DNA of 64,000 nt from Methanocorpusculum sp. (GCF_030655665.1 NZ_JAUSPQ010000006.1:248001-312000), one strand, 5' to 3'. Counted from the first letter of the stretch, positions 35,527 to 45,489 are shown. Notes: generated by a model from the letters alone, not told the origin. Numbers and translations: made by a program.

Positions 35527-36120
35527 ATGACAGATTTACACCCAAGAGACCGGAGGTTTATCAAAACGGAACGGGCAATTCGTTCCGCCTTCATCGACCT
35601 TGTCGCAAAAAAAGGCTTTGACGAGTTGTCAGTCAAAGACATAGTCGATGCCGCCGACATCGGCCGCGGGACTTTTTATCTGCATTATAAGGATAAATAT
35701 GCCCTTCTGGAGACGTTTGAGATCCAGATCGGCAATGATCTCCGGGAAATCATACGTGGAGAGGTGTTTCCGCTGACCGAGGGTCGGACTCTGACAAAAA
35801 CCGTTGTTGCTCTGTTCACGTATTTTGAAGAGAACATTCAGATAATGCGGGCACTTTTCGGAGAAAACGGATCATGTTCGTTCCAGAGCCGACTGAAAGA
35901 CCGTCTCTGGCATGATGTTTTTGCGGAAAAACTCGTCACAGTGGCTTTGCAGGATAGTTTTTCCGTCCCGCTCGAGTATCTTCTGGCATACATCAACGCA
36001 TCGCATTTCAATGTGTTTCTGACCTGGATCCAGAAAGAGGGGCCGGAACGGGAATCTCCGGACGAAATCGCCCGGATCATTCTCAAGATCAGTCTCCTTT
36101 CGCCTTATCGGATCAGATGA
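35527..36120 (+). CDS. TetR-family transcriptional regulator
   Basis: 197 residues. The N-terminal TetR helix-turn-helix is clear (FIDLVAKKGFDELSVKDIVD, then AADIGRGTFYLHYKDKYALL, about 18-58). The C-terminal ligand domain is unassigned. Divergent from the MacB-type operon, which it probably controls. Its 3' end overlaps the convergent GIY-YIG gene by 16 bases. Confidence 0.92.
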   Translation: MTDLHPRDRRFIKTERAIRSAFIDLVAKKGFDELSVKDIVDAADIGRGTFYLHYKDKYALLETFEIQIGNDLREIIRGEVFPLTEGRTLTKTVVALFTYFEENIQIMRALFGENGSCSFQSRLKDRLWHDVFAEKLVTVALQDSFSVPLEYLLAYINASHFNVFLTWIQKEGPERESPDEIARIILKISLLSPYRIR

Positions 36121-36539
36121 TGCACGGGCTTGAGTCCTGTTTTCTCAAAAGCACGGGTGATTTCCGTCTCCGGGGAGTCTTTTCGATAGAAAAGGTGTGA
36201 GTCACAGGAACAGTCGGAACAGCCGAACTTTTCCACTCTGTCTCCGCCAATGTTTTTTGCGAGAATACACTCCAGTCTCTCTTCGGTTTCTGCACAGAAA
36301 ACGCTCGTGAGGGTCACCCCACCCGCCGCCATCAGATAATCAATGTGCCATTTTGGTTTTCGGTAATGTTCATGAAAGAATTTGATGTGCCGGGTGACCC
36401 TTGAGAGTCCGCCTGAACCAAGAGCAGATCCTGCATACAGATACCAGCCTTTTTTGAATTCTGTGGGTCCGAGTGCGCCGATTCGGACCGTACACGGTTC
36501 TGCACAACTGAGGATCAGACAGTAAATGCCTTTATCCAT
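36105..36539 (-). CDS. GIY-YIG nuclease-fold protein (DUF123/Uri type)
   Basis: 144 residues. Starts with GIYCLIL and shows GWYLYAGSALG (the GIY/YIG pair) with R and H in SRVTRHIKFFH, then KPKWHIDYL and a CSDCSCDSHLF end, all typical of the DUF123 family common in archaea. Possibly a structure-specific endonuclease. Overlaps the metallo-beta-lactamase gene by 8 bases, so the two are translationally coupled. Confidence 0.85.
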   Translation of the reverse strand: MDKGIYCLILSCAEPCTVRIGALGPTEFKKGWYLYAGSALGSGGLSRVTRHIKFFHEHYRKPKWHIDYLMAAGGVTLTSVFCAETEERLECILAKNIGGDRVEKFGCSDCSCDSHLFYRKDSPETEITRAFEKTGLKPVHHLIR

Positions 36540-37134
36540 ATCTTACAACATCGTACTGCGATAAGAGAACATGGCGTTTTGCGTCTTTTACGACCGGCAT
36601 TTCATGTCCACACCAAAGCGATTCCACCGGCAGTTCTGCGATGCGGTTGATTGAGCTGATCAGTTCTGCGTGATTTCCCGTTGACAGATCAAAGCGTCCG
36701 AATGAACCGTTTGGAAAGATCGTGTCTCCAGCGATTAATGCTCCGTCCGATTCTCTAAAAAGGCAGATACTTCCGTGTGTGTGTCCCGGTGTGTGGTACA
36801 CGGTGAACTCGCCCACTTTGTCTCCGTCCTTCAGGATCTCTACCGGATACTTCGGCGGCTGTTCCCCGAACTGATTTGCGAGGCTGAGTTTTGCATCCGA
36901 TAAAAACGGCAGATCATACTCGCCGATCATGACCTTTGCACTGCAGAGCTCTGCAAGCTTCACAAGATTTACTGTGTGATCATAATGTCCGTGTGTCAGA
37001 ATGATCGTGTCGATCTGATCTTTGTATGGATATACTGCATCCGCCGATGCTGCAGCATCAAAAAGGATATTTCCGGCAATATAGGAATTTGCTCTCCAGC
37101 CTGTGCCTGAAAGCCAGATTATTGACTCGCTCAT
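36532..37134 (-). CDS. Metallo-beta-lactamase-fold hydrolase (glyoxalase II-like)
   Basis: 200 residues with the dinuclear metal motif THGHYDH (His48, His50, Asp52, His53), the later HTPGHTHGS (His about 115), GDTIF and a final GHE. A small soluble hydrolase, likely to act on a thioester or similar; the substrate is unknown. First gene of a two-gene unit with the GIY-YIG protein; divergent from thiC. Confidence 0.9.
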   Translation of the reverse strand: MSESIIWLSGTGWRANSYIAGNILFDAAASADAVYPYKDQIDTIILTHGHYDHTVNLVKLAELCSAKVMIGEYDLPFLSDAKLSLANQFGEQPPKYPVEILKDGDKVGEFTVYHTPGHTHGSICLFRESDGALIAGDTIFPNGSFGRFDLSTGNHAELISSINRIAELPVESLWCGHEMPVVKDAKRHVLLSQYDVVRYG

Positions 37135-37214
37135 ACTCAGATATCTTCGTTACTCAGGTTTAACTTTCTTTGTATAACCTATAATGCGAAAGGAAACCAA
37201 CTAGGTAGGTACAT

Positions 37215-38480
37215 ATGCACTCCATCATCCAGAGCTGCCTTCACGGAGATTTATCCGGAGTTGTCGAGGCTGCAAAATCCGAGGGAATGACGCCGGAGGC
37301 TCTTTCCAGAAATATCATCGCAGGTCGGACCATTCTTCTGAAAAATGAGGCGCGTGAATATAATCCTTGTGCGATCGGCGAAGGAGCGACCGTCAAGATC
37401 AATGTAAATATCGGGACGTCCGGCGTCACCTGCGATCCGGCAAAAGAATTGGTAAAAGCTCAGGCTGCAATTGACAACGGCGCTGACGCAATAATGGATC
37501 TTTCGACAGGCGGGGACCTTCCTGCAATGAGAAAAGAGATCCTCAAACTCGGTATCCCGGTTGGGACCGTTCCGATCTATGAAGCAGTCCGCCGTGCCGG
37601 AAACGTGGTCGACCTGACGGCCGATATCCTGTTCTCCGTGATCATCGATCAGGCAAAACAGGGAGTTGATTTCATGACGCTTCACTGCGGTGTCAATCTC
37701 GAGGTTCTGGATGCTCTGACTCTCGATCCCCGGGTGATGGGGGTCGTCTCACGCGGAGGATCGTTCCATACGGCAATGATGCTTTCAAGCGGCGAGGAGA
37801 ATCCGCTCTATAAAGAATATGATTATCTTCTTGAGATCCTTGATGAATACGATATCTCTCTGTCGCTTGGCGACGGTATGCGTCCGGGAGCCTATGTCGA
37901 CTCAACGAAACTTGCCAAGTCCCAGGAGTATCTGACGCTTGGAAAACTTGCCAGACGTTCTCGGGACAAAGGGGTCCAGCGAATGATCGAAGGTCCGGGG
38001 CACATGGACTATAACGAGATCTCCTACAATGTCAAAATGATCAAGGAGATCACGGACTTCGCGCCGCTGTATCTTTTAGGTCCGCTGGTCACGGATATCG
38101 CTCCAGGGTATGATCATATCACGGGTGCGATCGGCGGGGCAGCTGCAGCGTGTGCCGGAGCGGATTTCCTGTGCATGGTTTCCCCTTCAGAGCATCTCGC
38201 TCTCCCAAATGTAGATGACATCATCGAGGGTACCCGGGTCTGTAAAGTCGCAGCTCACGTCGGCGATCTTTCCCGCAGGAGGAATGCTGAACTTCCCCGT
38301 CAGACAAAGATGGCTGAAGCCCGCAAAAATCTCGACTGGCAGGCGCAGTATGACCTCTCACTGTTTGGCGAACATGCAAAAGAGATCCACGATCGGGATG
38401 GGGAGTGCGAGACCTGTTCGATGTGCGGGGACCTTTGTGCGATAAAGATAGTCGAACAAGCTCTGCAAAAAAAGATCTAA
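37215..38480 (+). CDS. thiC: Phosphomethylpyrimidine synthase ThiC
   Basis: 421 residues, of the shorter archaeal length. The C-terminal radical SAM cluster motif CETCSMCGDLC (Cx2Cx4C type) is present, as are GPGHMDYNEI and other core segments. It converts aminoimidazole ribotide to HMP-phosphate for thiamine. A GGTAGGT ribosome binding site precedes the ATG. I see no TPP riboswitch in the 80-base leader. It overlaps the convergent regulator gene by 4 bases. Confidence 0.97.
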   Translation: MHSIIQSCLHGDLSGVVEAAKSEGMTPEALSRNIIAGRTILLKNEAREYNPCAIGEGATVKINVNIGTSGVTCDPAKELVKAQAAIDNGADAIMDLSTGGDLPAMRKEILKLGIPVGTVPIYEAVRRAGNVVDLTADILFSVIIDQAKQGVDFMTLHCGVNLEVLDALTLDPRVMGVVSRGGSFHTAMMLSSGEENPLYKEYDYLLEILDEYDISLSLGDGMRPGAYVDSTKLAKSQEYLTLGKLARRSRDKGVQRMIEGPGHMDYNEISYNVKMIKEITDFAPLYLLGPLVTDIAPGYDHITGAIGGAAAACAGADFLCMVSPSEHLALPNVDDIIEGTRVCKVAAHVGDLSRRRNAELPRQTKMAEARKNLDWQAQYDLSLFGEHAKEIHDRDGECETCSMCGDLCAIKIVEQALQKKI

Positions 38481-40627
38481 ATTACTTCTCCGGATGAGAC
38501 GATGCCGGAGATACTTCCGCAGTCTTCACGGAGCAGGGTGTTTCTCCACCTGAGAAGCTTCTCAGTTCCGTCTTTACAACGGACCGCTCCTTCATAGACA
38601 TGATCGTCATCATGGATATTTCCGGCAATGATCTTCTGGAAAGATTCAAACCTCTTTTGCGAGCAGTGCTCCGGGATCACGGTCGTGAACCAGTTTTTTC
38701 CCATCAGATCCGCCTCGGTGTAGCCGAGGATCTTCGTGCCGTATCGGTTCAGCATCTCTACATTTCCGTCCCGGTTCACAACGACAAGCAGGACGCCTGC
38801 CACATCAAGATAACTTCTTGTCCGGTCGCGTTCCCGCCGGAGTTCTTCCTGAACAAGACACCGGGATGCAACCGTACTGATCTGGAATGCTGTCGATAAA
38901 AGCAGGGTTCTGCGCACAGTGTCTAGTGGGAGTGCCGTTTTTGATCCGAGGATCACACAGGCAACTGCTCTGCTCTCGAAGATGACTGGCATTAATATCA
39001 GCGATTTTGCCTGATCCATCGGGGAAATGGTGTTTTCCGGCAGAAGCTTCATCCGGTGTTTGTCAAAGATGACTGGCTCTCCTTTTCGAATGATCCGGTG
39101 AATGATCGAATCGGTATGGATCGCCGGGATGAACCTGCCGTTCTTTGCCCGGAACAGCGTGTAATCATCAAAGATACTCCGCTGATATACTGCAACCGAT
39201 TCGAATCCGGAAATTTTCGGGAGCATATCTAGGAGCGGGTCCCACATCTCCTGTGTCGTGGATACACCTTCAAGAATGAAAGCAAGCTCCCGGCTCATCA
39301 TCTGCCGCTGCCGGTCTGCATCCTCTTCGGTGATGTCGTTGACGATTGTCAGCAGATACTGACGATCGACCGAGAGTTTCATCGGGATGACCCGGGCAGA
39401 GATGTATCTGGTTTCTCCGTTCACCACGATCCGGTCTTCGGGGACCCGGACCTCTTTCCCGGTAGAAGCCACCGTATCGTGTGCTTCGGTCAGCCGGACC
39501 GACCCTATTTTTGCCAGGATCTCTTTTGAGGTCATCAGGGAGAGTTCAGCTCTGGACTTCTGCAGAAACCTTTCAGCAGATTTGTTGACATAATAGTATT
39601 CCCGGGATTCCATGCCGATCACGGTGATGATCGCAGGAATGTTGTTCATCACGGAGTCCAGAAAACGTTTCCACCGTTTTGCCCCAAGTTCAGCATCTCT
39701 CCGGTCGGTAACATCGCGAAGAGCGCCGTTGTATCCAAGGAAGATGGATTCCTCTTCTTCAAGAAGGACAGGGGATCCGGAAAATTCGCAGTAGATTTTT
39801 CTTCCGTCTTTGCAGATGAAGGGAAATTCGGGGAGTGTGAATCCGTTTTCCCGGGAGACTGCCGAGGCGAGTTCCCACTCGAAGCGGGATGCTGCCCCGG
39901 TCGGCATGAACTCAGAAAGTTTCCGGCCGATAAGATCCTCCGGAAGGTATCCGGTCACTTCGGTAAGCTGGGGGCTGATGTACTGGATGCCGAACGTTTC
40001 ATCCATGGACCAGATGACGTCATGGATCGTTTCAACGAGACGCCGGAACATTGCCTCGCTTTGTTCGAGCGCGGCCTCGGAGTTTACGTTTTCCGTGATA
40101 TCGTCCCAGACGACGGTAACTCCAGGTCTGCCGTCGGAAAGGACCATGGGATAGATCCGCTGGTCCAGGAAACAATTTGTCCCGTTTTTCAAAAGGCGCA
40201 GTTCACTTCTGACCATCTCGCCCCTGAGAGCAGCTCTGATCTGATCAGTCAGGACGTCGTTGCAGAACGTCTTACAGGCACTGTCATATACATATTTCCC
40301 GACGATATCGTCGGTTTCTGCGGAAAGGAACGATAATAACGATTCATTTGCCTGAATAGCCTTCAGATCGGCGTCGATCAGGAGGACCATCTCGGATGAG
40401 AGATTGAGCATTGCTGATACGGGGACCCGTTTTGATAAGAAAAACACCTTGGCTTTTCCAAACGTGCGCATCTCGACCCGCCCGGACACGAGCAGGTTAT
40501 CCATGTATCGTGCTATGGTGTTTCGGTTCAGGTGCGTGGCGTCGGCAATTTCTGTGACTGACATCCCACGGGGATTCTCTCGTAAAAGTGTGAGAATTTC
40601 GGAGAAATCGCCTGTCTGCTCGACCAT
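38477..40627 (-). CDS. HTH-multiPAS-GAF sensory regulator without kinase domain
   Basis: 716 residues: an N-terminal winged helix-turn-helix (about 1-68, TEIADATHLNRNTIARYMDN), then PAS domains at about 75-190, 190-320 and 330-440, a GAF-like domain at about 450-600 and a last PAS at about 610-716. No histidine kinase or receiver follows, so it is a one-component sensor in which PAS/GAF domains would control the DNA-binding domain directly. Such architectures are common in Methanomicrobiales; ligands are unknown. A palindrome with direct repeats lies over its promoter (40676-40721), suggesting self-control. Confidence 0.85.
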   Translation of the reverse strand: MVEQTGDFSEILTLLRENPRGMSVTEIADATHLNRNTIARYMDNLLVSGRVEMRTFGKAKVFFLSKRVPVSAMLNLSSEMVLLIDADLKAIQANESLLSFLSAETDDIVGKYVYDSACKTFCNDVLTDQIRAALRGEMVRSELRLLKNGTNCFLDQRIYPMVLSDGRPGVTVVWDDITENVNSEAALEQSEAMFRRLVETIHDVIWSMDETFGIQYISPQLTEVTGYLPEDLIGRKLSEFMPTGAASRFEWELASAVSRENGFTLPEFPFICKDGRKIYCEFSGSPVLLEEEESIFLGYNGALRDVTDRRDAELGAKRWKRFLDSVMNNIPAIITVIGMESREYYYVNKSAERFLQKSRAELSLMTSKEILAKIGSVRLTEAHDTVASTGKEVRVPEDRIVVNGETRYISARVIPMKLSVDRQYLLTIVNDITEEDADRQRQMMSRELAFILEGVSTTQEMWDPLLDMLPKISGFESVAVYQRSIFDDYTLFRAKNGRFIPAIHTDSIIHRIIRKGEPVIFDKHRMKLLPENTISPMDQAKSLILMPVIFESRAVACVILGSKTALPLDTVRRTLLLSTAFQISTVASRCLVQEELRRERDRTRSYLDVAGVLLVVVNRDGNVEMLNRYGTKILGYTEADLMGKNWFTTVIPEHCSQKRFESFQKIIAGNIHDDDHVYEGAVRCKDGTEKLLRWRNTLLREDCGSISGIVSSGEVI

Positions 40628-40675
40628 TACTCTTTATTCGACTCCTGAAATTATAATGCTTTGCACTGTGCGAGG

Positions 40676-40721
40676 CATCAATGCACAACATCAATGCTGT
40701 GCATTGGGAGTTATATTTAAA
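40676..40721 (-). promoter_or_regulatory. Promoter and operator-like repeats of the HTH-PAS gene
   Basis: On the minus strand a TATA box (tttaaatata, 40711-40721) is followed by a perfect inverted repeat AATGCACA (40680-40687) / TGTGCATT (40698-40705), which covers the expected start of transcription. CATCAATGC also occurs twice in direct orientation (40677-40685 and 40690-40697, the latter running into the arm). Confidence 0.5.
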
Positions 40722-40744
40722 TACAAGAATAACAAATAGTAATG

Positions 40745-40905
40745 TAGCAGCTTGTGAGAAGAGCACAAGCGGCAAACAGACCCGTGAACAAAATCAGTTC
40801 TGTAAAATGGGAAACAAGGACACCACACACACCGGCCTTTTCCACAGAATATACACCTCACAAACACACACCACACCACTACTGTTTTCGGGTCTGTTCA
40901 ATAAA
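40745..40905. ncRNA. Possible structured RNA or regulatory region
   Basis: Two perfect inverted repeats: GCTTGTG/CACAAGC (40750-40770, loop of 7), and AACAGACCCG (40775-40784) pairing with CGGGTCTGTT (40889-40898) around about 100 bases. The strong TATA-like box at 40711 could also drive rightward transcription into it. No coding frame is convincing in 40628-41109. The rest of the gap shows a further small hairpin aacag-ctgaa-ctgtt near 41005. Confidence 0.3.
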
Positions 40906-41109
40906 AAAATACTCATGTTAATGACACGTACCACTCTCTTAAAACCTCTCCAAAATTTTTAATGTGTTTTTCCCTTCTTTGCCGGAAGCGGAAAAACATT
41001 CAAACAGCTGAACTGTTTTCAATGTTTTTTTGTATGCCTGCTTAATCTAGGTCGGCCTGCACAAAGGGTCTTCAATTTCAAAAAAAGTGTTAGGGTGCTC
41101 CTTCCGCTT

Positions 41110-42513
41110 TCAGGGGCAGGAGTAGGAGTCTACCATTTCTATACAGCGGTTGTCCTCTTCTTCTCCCGGTATCGCGACCGGGTATCTTCCGGTAAGACAG
41201 CCAAGACAGAGATCTTCCCGCGGGATGCCGATCGCCTCTATAAGTCCATCGAGGGAGATGTAAGCAAGACTGGTTGCCTGGATCTCCTTCTCCACCTCTG
41301 AAACGGATTTCGTTGACGCGATCAGCTCATCCCGTGTGGGAAAATCAGTTCCGAGATAACATGGAGCGATGATCGGCGGGGATGCGATCCTCAGATGGAT
41401 CTCCCTTGCACCGAATTCACGCACAAGCGACAGGATCTTCTTCGAGGTCGTCCCTCTCACGATACTGTCATCAACGAGAACCACGGATTTGTCTTTGATA
41501 TGTCCGCGGACCGGATTCAGTTTCATCCGAACGGCGATCTCGCGTCTCTCCTGTGTCGGCATGATGAATGTTCGTCCTGTGTACCGGTTTTTGATCAGGG
41601 CTTCACGGAACGGGATACCCGATTCGCTGGAAAATCCGGTCGCGGCCGCGGTACCGGAATCCGGGACCGGTGAGATAAGGTCTGCTTTTGCCGGGGCTTC
41701 TTTTGCGAGCAGTGCTCCGGTCTTTCTGCGCACGTCATAGACCGATACACCGTCGATTACTGCATCTGCCCGTGCGAAGTAGACGTACTCGAACATACAG
41801 TGAGCACAGGATCTTGCCTTCATCATCTTTCGGGAAAATACTTCCCCTTCCTGAAGTCTGACGCTTTCTCCGGGGGCAATATCCCGCACGAACTCTGCAC
41901 CGATCGCATCCAGCGCCACACTCTCGGAAACAAGGATATGACCGCCCGTCTCCGTCTTTCCGAGACAAAGCGGTTTTATCCCAAGCGGATCGCGGAACGC
42001 ATACAATGTTCCGTCCAGCATAAAGATCACGACATACGACCCGCTGATCATCCGCATGCAGTAACTGATCGCTTCGTCGGGCGTGTGATCATGAATGATC
42101 TCATTTGCGAGGATCGCGGCGATGACCTCAGTATCCGACGTCGTGGAAAAAACGTGCCCATGTCCTTCGTACTCGTATCTGAGTTCGTCGGTATTTATCA
42201 GATTCCCGTTGTGTACGAGAGATAGCGAATGTCCCCGGAACATAAAATGGAAAGGCTGGATGTTTTCCGGCTTCGACCCGCCGGTCGTTGGATATCTTAC
42301 GTGACCAATACCGGTCGTTCCGATCAAACTTTCGAGAACAGGTCCGCTAAACACCTCGGACACGAGTCCGTATCCTTTGTATTTGTGTACGGTTTCACCA
42401 TCATACGTGAAGATACCGGCACTCTCCTGACCTCGGTGCTGGAGTGCATATAATGCCAAGTATAATGATCCCGATACTTCTGTCGTATCGGTAATTCCTG
42501 CGATGCCGCACAT
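41110..42513 (-). CDS. purF: Amidophosphoribosyltransferase PurF
   Basis: 467 residues from ATG 42513, chosen because Met-Cys-Gly-Ile exposes the catalytic Cys2 after Met removal; the open frame extends 21 codons further upstream without meaning. N-terminal glutaminase (CGIAGI, ALQHRGQESAGI), C-terminal PRPP-binding VVLVDDSIVRGTTS. It makes phosphoribosylamine, the first step of purine synthesis. It follows pdaD by 34 bases on the same strand. Confidence 0.97.
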   Translation of the reverse strand: MCGIAGITDTTEVSGSLYLALYALQHRGQESAGIFTYDGETVHKYKGYGLVSEVFSGPVLESLIGTTGIGHVRYPTTGGSKPENIQPFHFMFRGHSLSLVHNGNLINTDELRYEYEGHGHVFSTTSDTEVIAAILANEIIHDHTPDEAISYCMRMISGSYVVIFMLDGTLYAFRDPLGIKPLCLGKTETGGHILVSESVALDAIGAEFVRDIAPGESVRLQEGEVFSRKMMKARSCAHCMFEYVYFARADAVIDGVSVYDVRRKTGALLAKEAPAKADLISPVPDSGTAAATGFSSESGIPFREALIKNRYTGRTFIMPTQERREIAVRMKLNPVRGHIKDKSVVLVDDSIVRGTTSKKILSLVREFGAREIHLRIASPPIIAPCYLGTDFPTRDELIASTKSVSEVEKEIQATSLAYISLDGLIEAIGIPREDLCLGCLTGRYPVAIPGEEEDNRCIEMVDSYSCP

Positions 42514-42547
42514 GTTGTATAAATATTGGCTGTATTCAGATATAGGT

Positions 42548-43048
42548 TTAACAGATGAAGACCGCAGTTGCGACAACGGTCGTCCAGTTGCCGCTCTGGT
42601 CCGTCTCTGCAGAAATACTGATATTGCTGGTTTTCAGGATATTCCCGCCCTGTTTTTGCATAATGGTATCCAGCATCGTTCTTGCGAGTTCCTCGGCATA
42701 TGCTCCGCACTCCTTTTCGGACATCCCGATGCAGTGATGCTCCGAAAGATATCCATGCTGTTTGTCATGAATCTGCGGTACTGCAAGTCCGATAGCTGCG
42801 GATATTTTTAGATTCGGCTCGTTTGATGCGTTTTTCGCCATAACACAGTAGACGATCTCTCCCGATTTCAGGGCGGCGAGCCCCTCATCGCGCGAGACGA
42901 TATCAGCATCCGGCGGCATGATGGACGATACATACACCAGATTGAACGGGGCGATTCCTGCGTTTCTGAGGGCCATCTCGAACGATACGAGCTGATCTTT
43001 ATGAACACCCCGGCCTCGGGTAAAAAATACTTTTGCGGGAACTACCAT
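42548..43048 (-). CDS. pdaD: Pyruvoyl-dependent arginine decarboxylase
   Basis: 166 residues, the family's length. The self-cleavage site is YVSSIMPP, giving a pyruvoyl group from Ser42. It makes agmatine for polyamines and for TiaS. Encoded upstream of purF on the same strand; a possible two-gene transcript. A regular archaeal housekeeping gene. Confidence 0.96.
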   Translation of the reverse strand: MVVPAKVFFTRGRGVHKDQLVSFEMALRNAGIAPFNLVYVSSIMPPDADIVSRDEGLAALKSGEIVYCVMAKNASNEPNLKISAAIGLAVPQIHDKQHGYLSEHHCIGMSEKECGAYAEELARTMLDTIMQKQGGNILKTSNISISAETDQSGNWTTVVATAVFIC

Positions 43049-43238
43049 CGTAGTTAATTGGTCTCATTAACTAGCTCTTAAGCGTTTGGTTCAGAAAGCC
43101 AACATTAACTCAGCGTTCAATGAAGTGAATTAAATACGGGTATGTCCAATTAATTCTTACGTACAAAAATTCAGTTGGGGTATTATGTATCCCAATCTGG
43201 CTTTTTGAACAATGCACCAGTAATCGAGGGATTAATTG

Positions 43239-45449
43239 ATGGCGGATTCAGTAGTTGACAGTATTTTAGCGGCAAGATATTACCGCACCGGTGAGGCATC
43301 TTTCGAAGATGTCTGTAGACGAGTTGCAGATGCATTGGGTGAAACACCGGAAGAGACGAAGGAATACTTTGACGCCATGATGTCATTGTCATTCCTTCCC
43401 AACTCTCCTACACTGATGAACGCAGGAACACCGCTAGGGCAGCTATCAGCCTGCTTCACCCTGCCGGTGAATGATTCCCTGCCGGAGATTTTTGATGCGA
43501 TCCGCTGGGGAGCGATCATCCACCAGTCGGGAGGAGGAACAGGATACAACTTCTCCCACCTGCGTCCCGAGGGGTCACCCGTCCGTTCAACGGACGGTGT
43601 GGCCTCCGGTCCCGTCTCCTTTATGCGGGTGTTCAATGCCGCGACAGATGTCATAAAACAGGGCGGCAGAAGACGCGGGGCAAATATGGGTATCCTGAAT
43701 GTCTGGCACCCGGACATCCTGAAGTTCATCAAAAGCAAAGCCAAGGAAGGCGACTTCAGTAACTTCAACATCTCCGTGATGGTCTCGGATGCATTCATGG
43801 ATCATGTCGCGAAAGGTGAGATGGACAAAGTCTGGGTAACCAACACCGAATCGGCCGATATCACGGTCGGAGAGATTTGGAATGGGATCGTTGACGGCGT
43901 CTGGAAGAACGGCGAGCCCGGAATTCTTTTCTACGATACCATCAATCAGAAAAATCCCACCCCCAACCTTGGCGAGATCGACACCACCAATCCCTGCGGG
44001 GAACAGCCTCTCCTGCCGTTCGAATCCTGTGTTCTGGGCAGTATCAACCTGGCAAAATTCATCCGTGCCGACGGTCTGAACTACGAAGCTCTCGATAAAA
44101 TGACCAGAATGGGTGTCAGATTCCTTGATGCCGTCATCACGAAAAACGTCTTCCCGATCCCTGAGATCCGTGAAGCGACCAATCGTACACGAAAGGTCGG
44201 TCTCGGTCTGATGGGTGTTCACGATGCAATGCTCATGCTCAGGATCCCTTACGACTCTGAAGCCGGCAGAAACTTCTGCATCGAAGTGATGGAGAGGGTC
44301 AATAACGTTGCCGTCGAAGAGTCAATCATTCTCGGCAAAGAGAAGGGAACATTCCCTGCATATGAAGGAAGTGTCTGGGATAAGAAGGGGATCATCATGC
44401 GAAACGCTGCTCTCACCACGATCGCGCCGACCGGAACGATCTCCCTTCTTGCAGGCTGCTCGTCCGGTATCGAACCGGTATTCTCGTTTGCCTACACCCG
44501 CCGGAACACGGTCGGCAAAACATTCGTGATGGTCCATCCGTACTTCGAATCGGAACTCAGGCGTGTCATCACGTCGATGGGTCTTACGGGCGCCGAAGCA
44601 GAAGCAAAACGCGACGAGGTCATCAACCATGTGCATGAAACCGGATCGGTCCAGGATGTTGATTGGCTGCTCGACTCATTCAAAGCCGTCTTCAAGACCG
44701 CTCTGGACATCGGATGGAAGGATCATGTCTTAATGCAGGCGGCATTCCAGAAACATGTTCACGCCTCGATCTCGAAAACGATCAACATGCCAATCTCCGC
44801 ATCGAAAGAGGATGTCGAAAAGGCAGTCATTCTTGCATGGAAGGAAGGTATCAAAGGCATGACTTTGTACCGTACCGGGTCCCGGGAGGATGTTGTTCTC
44901 GCTCTCGAGAAGCAGGATACGGCGATGCCCGCCGACGTCCCGGCGATGCCGGTCCCGGGTGTCGTCCCGCAGTTACTCTTCACCCGCCCGCGGGAACTCG
45001 TTGGAAGAACCTTCCTTGCGCAGTCCGGCTGCTGCCGTCTGTATATCACGGTCAACACCATGGATGGAAAACCAATGGAAGTCTTCATCCGAACCGTCGG
45101 AGCCGGATGCGAGGCAAGCAGCAATGCACTTGGCCGCAGTATCAGCACAGGTTTACAGAACGGTGTCCCGTATGAGAAGTTTGTGAAACAGTTTGCGAAA
45201 GTGAACTGTGTCTCGGCGATCAAGAATAAAAACTCTGAGGGTATGTCCTGTGCCGATGTTGTGGGAAAATGCATCGAACTTGCGGCAACCAATCAGGCGA
45301 TCACCACACTGGACAACTGGTCGCTGACCCCGGTGACGCCCGGAGAAAAGAAGAACCCGCCGTGCCCCGAGTGCGGCGAGCCTCTGGATTTCGGCGAGGG
45401 CTGTAATATGGGCATCTGCAAACACTGCGGATGGAGCGGCTGCAGCTGA
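43239..45449 (+). CDS. nrdJ: Adenosylcobalamin-dependent ribonucleotide reductase (class II)
   Basis: 736 residues from ATG 43239 (the TTG just before is ignored). Substrate and radical motifs include NSPTLMNAG, QLSACF, NPCGEQPLLPFESC and APTGTISLLAGCSSGIEP. The C-terminal domain ends in two CxxC-type pairs (CPECGEPL...CKHCGWSGC), typical of NrdJ of archaea. It makes deoxynucleotides and needs B12, a demand that fits the cobalamin/metal genes elsewhere in the window. Transcribed alone; a T-run follows. Confidence 0.97.
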   Translation: MADSVVDSILAARYYRTGEASFEDVCRRVADALGETPEETKEYFDAMMSLSFLPNSPTLMNAGTPLGQLSACFTLPVNDSLPEIFDAIRWGAIIHQSGGGTGYNFSHLRPEGSPVRSTDGVASGPVSFMRVFNAATDVIKQGGRRRGANMGILNVWHPDILKFIKSKAKEGDFSNFNISVMVSDAFMDHVAKGEMDKVWVTNTESADITVGEIWNGIVDGVWKNGEPGILFYDTINQKNPTPNLGEIDTTNPCGEQPLLPFESCVLGSINLAKFIRADGLNYEALDKMTRMGVRFLDAVITKNVFPIPEIREATNRTRKVGLGLMGVHDAMLMLRIPYDSEAGRNFCIEVMERVNNVAVEESIILGKEKGTFPAYEGSVWDKKGIIMRNAALTTIAPTGTISLLAGCSSGIEPVFSFAYTRRNTVGKTFVMVHPYFESELRRVITSMGLTGAEAEAKRDEVINHVHETGSVQDVDWLLDSFKAVFKTALDIGWKDHVLMQAAFQKHVHASISKTINMPISASKEDVEKAVILAWKEGIKGMTLYRTGSREDVVLALEKQDTAMPADVPAMPVPGVVPQLLFTRPRELVGRTFLAQSGCCRLYITVNTMDGKPMEVFIRTVGAGCEASSNALGRSISTGLQNGVPYEKFVKQFAKVNCVSAIKNKNSEGMSCADVVGKCIELAATNQAITTLDNWSLTPVTPGEKKNPPCPECGEPLDFGEGCNMGICKHCGWSGCS

Positions 45450-45476
45450 GAATTTGCAAACATCTATGCATCCCTC

Positions 45477-45485
45477 TTTTTTTTT
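45477..45485 (+). terminator. T-run terminator after nrdJ
   Basis: Nine T in a row shortly after the stop and just before repeat copy C. Confidence 0.4.
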
Positions 45486-45489
45486 AAGT

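Noticed and set aside
40681-40962. 93-residue open frame downstream of the palindrome
   Set aside because: Overlaps the promoter palindrome; composition and lack of ribosome binding site do not support a gene.
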